Shown here piece by piece: positions 55,663-64,000 of a DNA stretch of 64,000 nt; the stretch's first letter is position 1; each line of letters starts with the position of its first letter. The stretch is taken from contig CM075852.1 in assembly GCA_037975125.1 (NCBI GenBank), positions 12,455,814 through 12,519,813 of the forward strand, written 5' to 3'. The notes beneath the pieces are model-generated. The model saw nothing but the letters and a program-made list of their open reading frames with translations, did not search any database and was not told the DNA's origin. This DNA comes from Latrodectus hesperus. Taxonomy: Eukaryota > Arthropoda > Arachnida > Araneae > Theridiidae. A program made the translations under genes and the position numbers.

Positions 55663-55909
55663 CTGTTGTTGCTGTCTTTATACCCATCAACAATTTGAAC
55701 ATATCCTCCTATGCATTGAGAACGGTTGCTGCTGGGTTGGCCAACTCTCATCCTTGTAAAACGAACAAATACCACCCAATCATCTCTCGCTGGTCTCACG
55801 CGAATTTTGTAACTGCAATGTAAAGGTTTCCCTCTGTTTGCTTCAGTGATTGGTGGGTTGGACACTGCTTGATAGATGTCGACGGTTTTGTTACAGTGGT
55901 CAGAGTCTC
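55663..55909 (-). CDS. CUB/LDLa gene, exon 2
   Basis: 247 bp from acceptor TGTTTTACAG to donor AACAG|GTTGAT; it enters in phase 1 and leaves in phase 2. It encodes residues 32-114, starting GDSDHCNKTVDIYQAVSNPP and forming the first half of CUB1: a Cys at 37, LHCSYKIRVRP, WVVFVRFTRMRVG, C.GGYVQIVDGYKDSNN. The V-x-I-x-D-G strand is the CUB YDG-type motif. N-glycosylation sequons NKT and NRS are present. Confidence 0.9.
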
Positions 55910-56343
55910 CTGTAAAACATAAAAACGATCAATTATATTGATAAATAATAAGAAAACAAAATATAATCATCTATTTTTAATTTGAATTTAAACAAAGAAC
56001 TTCCAATAATTTTAGTTAATAGTTAGTTTAAGGTATTTTAACTTAAAGTAGCTTTATATTTAGCACTAAAGAGTCTCGAAAATTTGACAAAATTATCGCC
56101 CTTTTCATGAGATTTTAATAAGGAAATTTCAATTTAATAATAGGATTTCTACAAATTTTTCAAAATATCTACTTTAATATAATAGAGAATGTAGTTGAAA
56201 ATGCAAAATTTATTTGGAAATGAGATGTTTTTGAATAAGCAGGCTCCAACTATTTTAGTGTCCACATATCTTACTCTTTTATAGTTTTATAGTCACTGAG
56301 CTGGTTGCAGGAGCCTGACTGTGAGCCAAATAGATATCATTTA

Positions 56344-56345
<2 letters not shown>

Positions 56346-56441
<96 letters not shown>

Positions 56442-56443
56442 TA
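56346..56443. repeat. (CTAT)n(AT)n(GTAT)n compound microsatellite
   Basis: About ten CTAT units, then about 14 AT dinucleotides, then about seven GTAT units, in intron 1 of the CUB/LDLa gene. Confidence 0.95.
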
Positions 56444-56503
56444 TAAGTGAGCTATAGATCACATTTATCACCTTCGTCACTTGATTATAGCTCAAAAAGA
56501 TTT

Positions 56504-56767
56504 GGCACAGGTGCCGTATTATCCAGGATGCCAAATTCTGGGTTTTGCGATTTTTTTTGGCGGATTTTCTTATGAATTTGGTAACCTCGTTATTATTACG
56601 TCATACATAAGGAGACCTATAATAATTATGGAGAAAATTCTATTTTAGCTTTTGGTAACCCTAGTACTTACATCATCGCGCACGTCACGATTCGTCATCT
56701 TAGCAACATTTCTTCATCGCCAAAAAAATTCAGAATTTGGAATCCTGGATTATACAGCACCTGTGAC
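56504..56767. mobile_element. hAT-like MITE, copy A
   Basis: It starts GGCACAGGTGCCGTATTATCCA and ends TGGATTATACAGCACCTGTGAC, inverted copies of each other. The flanks AAAGATTT (56496-56503) and AAAGATTG (56768-56775) match at 7 of 8 bases, giving an 8-bp duplication. The interior (264 bp in all) is non-coding and matches copy B along its whole length. Confidence 0.9.
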
Positions 56768-57433
56768 AAAGATTGCTAGGTGTTATTGGCTTTTGATTCA
56801 CTGGAAATACATATGATTGGAAATGTAGTTAAATTAGATAAACTAACATAAATTGTTGCTATGAAAAAGTAAATGTGAGTTAAAAATTCATTTTATCTGA
56901 TTTTCTTCTGCTAATGAAGAAGTTAAAGGAATAGAGCGCCAACTCAGATACCATTTTCTTCATTTGAACCTGGTTGAAAATTATCAGATGGTAGTTGCCA
57001 TTAGAGTGTAAAGAGCAGTTATTAGAAGCTGTAAACACAATGTAATTAAAATATTAAAAGAATATGAATAGAGTGTAAATAAATAATGCATGATATTAAG
57101 TGTGAAATAATTACATAACTTTTATTAATTTGTTGAATTCGTTAAAAGAGCAAGTAACCTTTTATTTCTATAAATATTATCTTACTTCTAGAAATAACTT
57201 TTATTTGGAAATATTTTAATTCTTAATCCTAGTAGCCACAACGCTATGCATTTTGCAACATTAAGATTCGGATTATATGTTTATGTCATGGCATTTTGGG
57301 TAAAAGTTTACAGTCGGGTGGCTCTTTGATTCTTTGGCGATTTTTTTGGCATCAAGATGGTTGCCAAGACGTGACTAACAAGCTAAATAATAGAAATAAT
57401 ATATATAATTGTATAAATAATAATAATAATAAT

Positions 57434-57686
57434 GGCACAGGTGCCGTATAATCCATGCGCCAAATTCTGAGATTGGTGATTTTTTGGCGGATTTTCTTAT
57501 GTATCTGACAACCTTGTTTTTGTTTCGTCATACATATGGAGGCCTATAAGAATTATGCAGAAAATTCTATTTTGGTAACCTTAGTATTTACGTCATCGCG
57601 CACGTCTCGATACGTCATATTGGCAACATTTCTTCATCGCCAAAAAAATTTAGAATTTGGAATCTGGATTATACGGCACCTGTGCC
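57434..57686. mobile_element. hAT-like MITE, copy B
   Basis: It starts GGCACAGGTGCCGTATAATCCA and ends GGATTATACGGCACCTGTGCC. ATAATAAT stands on both sides (57426-57433, 57687-57694), although this lies in an ATA-rich background. Compared with copy A it is 253 bp long with small deletions. The terminal 12 bp is itself a palindrome, GGCACAGGTGCC-like. Confidence 0.9.
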
Positions 57687-57694
57687 ATAATAAT

Positions 57695-59308
57695 AATATA
57701 ATAAATAAGACTAAAATAACGGGATTGGGAAATAACGTATAAGTTGTAATCATTTTATGATTTTTTCTTTGTTATTGTGTAAAAGCGACTCTCCAAATAT
57801 ATTGTAACTAAGTAAATGAATATTTATGTGAAGAGATTTATGAGTGACCAAAACACGTATAAACCTTATTTTCAAATAAAATTCCCAATAAGTTCCACTG
57901 AGCAACAAAAAAGAAACTTTAAAATTTAGAATATGTAGTAATCAGTATTATGTTCGTTATACGCTTCATGTCTCTAGATTAATAATAAATTTACAATCGT
58001 AAAGTATCAAAAGTGCTAACTTTTATACTATTTTTAAAATTTATCGAATTTCTATTTATTTTATTTTGTTCTTATATCTTTTTATATGTAAATAATCGAA
58101 ATTGTTTACGGGAATCTGGAAAGAATTTAAAAATATTTTTGAATTTCTTCGATCATTTATCATTTACTATTCCTTGATTTATCATTATTTGAAATTATAT
58201 TGATCTAATTTATCTAAGTAACCCAGAGGGGTTTAATAAGATCAATTCTATTCATATAAAACTGGAAAATAGACTTAGAAAATTAAAATTTTTACCAAAA
58301 ACTTCTCAGAAAAAAATTCTTGAATCCATATCAAAAATTTTTTTGTTTATTTGTTTGTTCCTCAACGGTTATTTTATCTGCATAAGTGAAATTAGTTGAT
58401 TTTAAGCTAAAATTTAAATAAGAATGTAGAATTTCATTATTTTTTTCCGACAAATATTAGCTATAGAGCTCGGTTGACATTCAAATACACCATATTATTC
58501 CATCAGTCCCATAAAAGCTTATAAATTTATAATCAAATATATGAAGTAAATATTTCTTTTCGATAATTCTGATATTTTAATAGCAAAAAAGTTAATATTC
58601 AAGTTTCTATACAGTTGCATTAATTATGAAAATTCATTAAACTGAAACAATTATTAATGAATTCAAACCACTGCTAGAATTTTGGTACATTATAATCATA
58701 ACGCATTTTAAAATTGAAATATTAAAAAAACATAAACTACCTAAGAAAACATTAAATTCTATTATATTGACTAATATTCTTAACTAGAAAACGGAAATCT
58801 AATTGAGCTCACAAATCTTCCAATTTAGATGATGGCTGAATATGAAAAATAAACATTCATCAGATGGTTATAATGTACTGATGTAAACAATAAAAAAAAT
58901 TTTTTTTCAGCTTTTTATTCAATTTTTCGGTATTCATTATTGTGTTATGAATTTCTTCCCCAGTTTATATTGACTATTAATTGTTTGACTTTAAGTTATT
59001 TAAGTAAAAAAAAAAACTTGTTTTATAATGGATTTTCCAGAAAACTTAAACTCTTATATAATTGCAGAAACTATCTGGAAAAGTAAGCATATATTAACTA
59101 CAAATAAATATATTAGGGAATTTATATTTCTATAAGCAATAAATTTATTACTCGTAATATTTTTGATTATTTCATTCTTTTTTAAAAAAAAAAACAAAAT
59201 TGACCCTAGTAACAAAGACTGGGTATGCTAACTGAAATTGTTTGGAAACATTTGTCATTGAACTAATGCACTCAAAGTTGCGTAAAAAACAATTATCCTG
59301 GACAATAC
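57695..59308. other. Intron 1 of the CUB/LDLa gene, proximal part
   Basis: AT-rich; no exon or repeat end recognised. Confidence 0.6.
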
Positions 59309-59402
59309 CTGTCCTGTAAGTAATATCCGGTACAGAGTCGCCCTTGTTCACGATCCAGGACAACAACACAGCGAAGAGAATCAATGCCATTTTCATCCTC
59401 AT
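59309..59402 (-). CDS. CUB/LDLa gene, exon 1 with start codon and signal peptide
   Basis: The ATG at 59402 opens 31 codons plus one base, ending at donor GGACAG|GTATTG. The peptide MRMKMALILFAVLLSWIVNKGDS is a standard signal sequence (basic start, hydrophobic core), with cleavage likely around residues 19-23. The leftover G joins GA of exon 2 to make Gly. All five exons total 2469 bp, exactly 823 codons including the stop, and every phase matches, which strongly supports the model. A second in-frame Met lies at codon 3 and another at 5. Confidence 0.87.
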
Positions 59403-60444
59403 CTGATCCGGGAACGAAAAGGAAAGATGAAAAATCAGTACACCATCACATCGTGCTTGAGAGTGCCCGGCGATACACGAAGATGGAATTTCTGCAGGAT
59501 ACTAATACTCAGTACATCCTTTTTTACATAAAAATGTACACCGGTGCACTGAGGGAGCATGACATCGACGGAAAGACATATTCGGTGGTCGGCGCCTGCG
59601 CAGTAGGGATGAAGCCTGAACTCTGCTTATTGATCGGAAAGAGGGGGAGGAAGTTATTTAGAAGGTTGTATTGGGGAGGAGCAGCAGGATAGCAAGTGCA
59701 TATTTCTCGCAGGTTGGGACTTGATGGGAATGGGATGGTGATTTCATGACCGAGTCTGTAGGGAGAGAGGATTTAGTACTGTCTTTAGTAGATGGAGGGG
59801 TTGAATTACTGTTGTAGCAGATGTCGTAAGATTACAAAGCACGTATAGAGGAATGTCGTTGAAGAAGAATAAATTGACTTCAATACTTTATTTTAAGAAA
59901 TCTGTGCTAACAATTGAGAAACCCATTCGTTTTATCAAGAAATAATCTATAGGGAATGTTTTAATATACTTTAAAAGGAAGTGATAAAATGGTAATTTAA
60001 AAAAATAAGTGCTTAAAACAAACATTCCAATCTTTTTTCTTTTTTTTTCGGAAAATAAATTTTAAAATTAAAAAGAATTTATTTTATAGCATAAGTATAA
60101 ATTTCTAATTGGTTTTAAGAATTTATTGGAATTTACGAATAGTAACATTTTTGTTTGAAATTTGAGTTTCTTTCTTACAGAAAATAAAAATCATACTTTT
60201 TTAAAATAAATAAATAAAGTCATAAATACGAAACTTCTGTGAGGTTTTTTATGGAATTAAAATTTATAAAATAAATAAATTACTGGAAGTTTTTCGCATG
60301 TTTGGAAAATTTTTAAAAATTGCAATGGAAATGCTTATATTTAAATAATGATACAACAAATCAATTAAATTTCTAAAAACTTTCTCATTGCAGCATTTTA
60401 ACTACTTAGATAATCTCAATAATAATAATCTGAGTCTTTCTAGA

Positions 60445-60479
<35 letters not shown>

Positions 60480-60900
60480 AAAACTATATATAAAAACTAT
60501 TGTATATATATATATATATACAATAGTTTTTACAGTTTCATACATTTATATATTTAATAATATATTTAAATAACATTAAGCTTATTTTGCCTTGAAATAT
60601 TTTCAAAAAATAATTTGCTTATGAATTTAAAAAATAATTTAATTAACATTTAACCGATTTAAATTATAAATAAGTTATGTATAGTAATCAAGTTCATATT
60701 CAGAAATTGGCTTGACAATAAACTATAAAGAGAAATATAATGGTGCCTTCAAGATACGATGCTTTATAACCGTAAAAATACATATAAAAATAAATATTGC
60801 GCTGGGCTTTCTGGGACTCAAGAGAGTATAATTACAGCATATTTCTTAATTATATTTCTGATGCTATTTACTCCCATATCATTCTTTAAAACGCAATGTG
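59403..60900. other. 5' flank of the CUB/LDLa gene and AT-rich spacer
   Basis: 59403-59830 is less AT-rich (for example GGCGCCTGCGCAGTAGGG near 59594). It is the likely 5' untranslated region and promoter of the minus-strand gene; no TATA/Inr pair could be fixed. The opposite-strand 102-codon frame here is probably a by-product of this composition. From 59880 the DNA is AT-rich with short (AT)n runs. Confidence 0.5.
60492..60529. repeat. AT-rich palindrome
   Basis: AAAAACTATTGTATAT reads toward its exact reverse complement ATATACAATAGTTTTT around a TA-repeat centre, giving arms of about 16-18 bp. It probably formed around an expanded TA microsatellite. Confidence 0.8.
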
Positions 60901-61183
60901 ACCGCCCAACTTGTCTTGTGGTCAGCGTGTCTGACTGCGGATAGGGAGATCCTGGGTTCGAATCCCGGTTCGGGCATGGATGTACTTTCCCTCTCTATCT
61001 ATCCTGTCTTTGACCTTTCCTTGTATGAATGTGTTGTGAATGGTTGCCTACCCTATAAACGGGTCCCTATGGCATGTGTGTACTGAGGAAGTCGGACTCC
61101 ACACCTAAATGTGGTTCAGTTGGAAAAGTGGAGCAGCGCACCATATATTCCCAGCCTAGCTGGCACACGACAACAACAACAAC
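60901..61183 (+). mobile_element. tRNA-derived SINE (family 1), full length
   Basis: The head ACCGCCCAACTTGTCTTGTGG...GTGTCTGACTGCGG carries the B box GGTTCGAATCC; the body ends CCTAGCTGGCACACGACAACAACAACAAC. The exact 12-bp duplication AAACGCAATGTG lies at 60889-60900 and 61184-61195. At 283 bp it can serve as the family's reference copy; 21850-22104 is a second one. It sits 60 bp upstream of the BTB exon acceptor. Confidence 0.93.
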
Positions 61184-61246
61184 AAACGCAATGTGATTTA
61201 ATATTCTAGAACTGTTAATCTAAAAATACTTTTTCTAATATTCCAG

Positions 61247-61521
61247 ATTTCAGCCATCAGTTAAAGGAAATTAATCCTACTGAACAACAAATAAGTAACA
61301 CTTCAAGATTCATTGGAGCGCCAAGCATGACAGCTAAACACAAGCATGCGTTGGTTTTGAAGCAATTTAATGAAGATATATTCAAAAGAAATGTGCTCAC
61401 CGACGTCGAGTTGCAAGTCGAAGGTCATACTTATAAATCTCACAGATCTGTCTTGATATGTTTCAGCCCCTACTTAAAGAAGAACTTTCTAAGAGCTGAT
61501 GGGAAGCCAAAATTAAATAAA
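61247..61521 (+). CDS. BTB/POZ-domain gene, one exon (partial gene)
   Basis: The acceptor TAATATTCCAG (61246) and a possible donor AAATAAA|GTACAT (61522) bound an exon open in the frame that reads HQLKEINPTEQQ... and then, from the Met at 61327, MTAKHKHALVLKQFNEDIFK, NVLTDVELQVEGHTYKSHRSVLICFSPYLKKNFL. The pattern H...L..FN, TDV.L.VEG, HR.VL...S.Y is the first half of a BTB/POZ domain, a dimerisation module found in kelch-like ubiquitin-ligase adaptors and zinc-finger regulators. The frame stays open upstream of the Met, so this may be an internal exon. Later exons are not visible before the window end, so the class cannot be decided. The donor is weaker than the acceptor. Confidence 0.7.
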
Positions 61522-61638
61522 GTACATAATGAATTTTTTAAATGATCTTACAGTTAGTTCAAGAAGTTTTCATAAAGTGTTCATCTATAATATCTTATAA
61601 AATATAAACCTTTAAGTTGAAAAATTCGTAAAAATGCT

Positions 61639-62487
61639 TACAAGATAAGCAAGAAAGTTCTTGCCATTTTTAATGGCTTAAAAAGAACATGACCGACTGG
61701 AAATTTGGTTTATTGTTAGTCCTCGAAGTAATCCCATCGGCATCCGGCACCTTCTGTCAATGTGTCTCCAGTTGTGCAATCCCCTTGCGGAAAAGCTCGG
61801 GGGTTTAGGAAACAAATAAATCCGTGAATATTTTTCGCAAGTCTGCTTCATTGGTGAAGGATTTTCCAGAAGATGATTGTCCAGAGAATGGAAGAAGTGG
61901 AATCTAGCGATGCAAAGTCAAGTAAGTAAGAAGGATAGCTCAAAGTCTTCATGCTGCTGTATGGTGTTCCTAGCCACCCGCGCGACATGCAGACTCGCGT
62001 TATCTGCCAAGAACAGTATACCCTTGAGATTAACCAGTGTTGTATCCTTCTGCTGCTATGCCTGTTGCACGCATCACAATTGATGCGAGTGCAAGTCATC
62101 AGTGACCGTTAGTAGCAGCTCATAGTGGATCATTTGATGACTAGTACATCAAATACCAGTATCCAAAACCAGAGACCACCAAACACCAAAACCAGAGAGA
62201 CAAATATTCCGATTTATATTTGTGAAACCAATGCCTTGCCGTACGTCATTCACAGCACTATCCCCAAACGCTTGACATATTCGGCGACTTGATATAGTAC
62301 CATGCGAGCTCCTTCTACATATCCGACTTTCTTCGGTATGTGCTACAGTTGATGAATGTGCTTTTATAACGAGTGATATTCCTACTCTAGACTAATCATT
62401 GTCTCCACCACGTCATACACTATAACTTACTATCACTTTATTCAAAGGCAACGCGAAAACGGCAAGAACTTTCTCGTTTACTTTATA
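61639..62487 (-). mobile_element. Mariner-family transposon, internally deleted
   Basis: Inverted ends match: AAGCAAGAAAGTTCTTGCC on the left and GGCAAGAACTTTCTCGTTTACTT on the right, with TA at both edges. On the minus strand, transposase blocks are seen from right to left: SSRICQAFGDSAVN, then GILFLADNASLHVARVARN (catalytic block), then GIAQLETH.QKVPDADGITS near the C terminus. Frame shifts and a missing core make it inactive. It is the same family as 21747-22831 and lies after the BTB exon, probably within that gene's intron. Confidence 0.88.
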
Positions 62488-62864
62488 ATTTGAAGTAGAG
62501 TAAGCCATTATATTATTCAACGATACTTTAAAAGCAAAATTATCATCAAAAATTTAACCTCATGTTATTTTTTTAGTATTCTTTGAACAAAAATGTACAT
62601 GTTATTAATTGTTCTTAAAATATTTTTTTATAAGTTTGTTTCACATCAGCGATGAGCAAATAGACAATCAAAACATTTTTTAATTTAGCAAAGAACATGT
62701 GAGAAATGGGCAAATCTTTTATTCGAAGTAAAATATTTTATTTTCGAATCAAAATTTCACTTTCAAATTTTCTCATTTAATTTTAAAATTGTTCTTACCA
62801 TTATGATAAAATATATATAAATGAATATGTAACAAATTTAGGCATTTGTATTTCCAAAAGTCTT
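62488..62864. other. AT-rich spacer
   Basis: No gene or repeat end was seen. Confidence 0.5.
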
Positions 62865-62876
62865 ACTGTATTTCAT

Positions 62877-63692
62877 CCTGGAACCAGGGGGTATGCGTAC
62901 CCCTTTGGGGCTTGAGCTAGCCACCTGGCGCGTCGGCAGGTGGTGGATCGCCGAACGTCCTGTAGGAATGACAGGATAGCCTTGAATATAGAATAAGAGG
63001 CCACGAACCAGCTCCCGTAAACCCTGGTGTTATGCGATCCGTGCCTAGGGCTAATTTGCACCGCGGTATTGGTGTCTTAATGGAGCCTCTAGTTGCCTGG
63101 CAAACTTCTAGAGTAATTTGCCTTGCAGAGTATCTCAGGCAATGCTGGGTGGACTTATATTACCTGAGCTTATTAATTGTTATCTTGTGGCTGAAAAGAC
63201 ACAAGAAATAACAAATCTTTCTGCATTTGCCGGTGATGCCTCTGAAGTAGACCTTGCTGAAAAAGACAAGGGAACTTAGAGGCAATCTTGTAAAGGGGCA
63301 GTAATGAATCTTTTACTTGAGGTAGAAATGACCTCCAAACCATCTTCTGGTGAAAGCCAGGAAGCTATCCCTAGCATAACTGACTTTCTGACCAGATGGG
63401 ACTGTTTCAGCAAGACCCTATCTGCTGGAAATGTCAAACGCAAGAGGAAACGGCAGAGCATATCATTTATGAATGCGAGGCTCTTTCCCTCCCTAGATTA
63501 ACTTCTTTAGGCATCATCCATACTAGAGAATTACACCTAGGCTCCATTAAAGGGTTATCAGACTTTATTAATAAAGTGGGTGACCCGAGCAACTGGAACT
63601 AGGAAACATTGGGTTAGGAGTTAATGGTACAAAATGCTGATAAAAGCAGAGGTGCCCAATGACATACAAACCCAACCTTAAGAAGAAGAAGA
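62877..63692 (+). mobile_element. LINE copy with 12-bp target duplication and (AAG)n tail
   Basis: The exact duplication ACTGTATTTCAT stands at 62865-62876 and 63693-63704. The 3' part encodes a Jockey-type C terminus (DPICWKCQTQEETAEHIIYECEAL, a Cys-Cys-His-Cys knuckle, then SIKGLSDFINKVGDPSNW and stop at 63603). It ends in AGAAGAAGAAGAA. The first 300 bp are GC-richer and non-coding, and the reverse transcriptase is absent, so the copy looks internally deleted or composite. The tail type differs from the (AAC)n LINEs elsewhere in the window. Confidence 0.87.
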
Positions 63693-63704
63693 ACTGTATT
63701 TCAT

Positions 63705-64000
63705 TAATAAGAGAATTAAGAAAAATTATTATTTAAAATTGACAGGTTTAACAAAAATTAACATGTATGACATTGAATATAGCTAGATATGTAAAAGAGA
63801 TTCTCTTTTAAAAACAAAATATTTGGAGATTTTCTCAAATAAGTAAGAGTTCAAAATAATTTCAATCAGTCATCAATGGAAAAATGAAAATGTATAGAAT
63901 TTAATTATATATTACTTACAATTCTTTTCTATTTGAATATATTTGATACATAAATGAAGTAACAATTAATTTTAAGTTTGGAAATTTTCACAACATTCGA
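63705..64000. other. AT-rich end of window
   Basis: No gene or repeat end was seen in the last 300 bases. Confidence 0.5.

Noticed and set aside
59384..59692. Plus-strand 102-codon open frame with a basic Gly-rich end
   Set aside because: It lies opposite the start exon and 5' flank of the CUB/LDLa gene in a GC-richer patch, has no recognisable motif and no splice context.

Overview
The window looks like a piece of a large, AT-rich arthropod nuclear genome, most likely an orb-weaving spider. The reasons are split genes with GT-AG introns of several kb, tRNA-derived SINEs with (AAC)n tails, Jockey-like LINE fragments, mariner, Tc1 and hAT relics, and long (AT)n tracts. The species assignment is inference. 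Nothing bacterial or viral was seen.

Layout. Positions 1-18000 hold one cytochrome P450 first exon (minus, 5611-5804) in a sea of mobile-element relics. Positions about 18044-42438 (plus) hold one large gene that I assembled from splice sites and reading phase: a TATA/Inr promoter with a possible non-coding exon, a signal-peptide exon (24541-24786), a giant 5.9-kb exon (27815-33727), and four short exons ending at 42438. It predicts a 2240-residue type I membrane protein. It has a very long Asn/Ser/Thr-rich, almost cysteine-free ectodomain, one SEA domain with a GSIKV self-cleavage-type motif, one membrane span and a tail of about 110 residues. I do not recognise it as a named gene, and it is the best candidate here for something undescribed.

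Positions 43243-59402 (minus) hold a second complete gene of five coding exons whose phases all agree. It predicts an 822-residue type I membrane protein with a signal peptide, three clear CUB domains, two more CUB-like segments, one LDL-receptor class A module, a membrane span and a 10-residue tail. This is the architecture of the SOL-1/LEV-10/Neto group of receptor auxiliary proteins. The two genes converge, with their stop codons about 800 bp apart. After 60900 come a SINE, one BTB/POZ exon (plus, 61247-61521), a mariner copy and a LINE copy; the rest of the BTB gene lies outside the window.

The mobile-element record is unusually readable. Several insertions keep exact target-site duplications: LINEs at 1023-3409, 12774-12920, 47314-47987 and 62877-63692; SINEs at 4265, 6846, 7768, 21850 and 60901; a hAT element nested inside a LINE; a SINE nested inside a mariner; and a pair of MITEs with 8-bp duplications. 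Exon joins, phases and repeat ends were worked out by eye; no alignment or database search was run.
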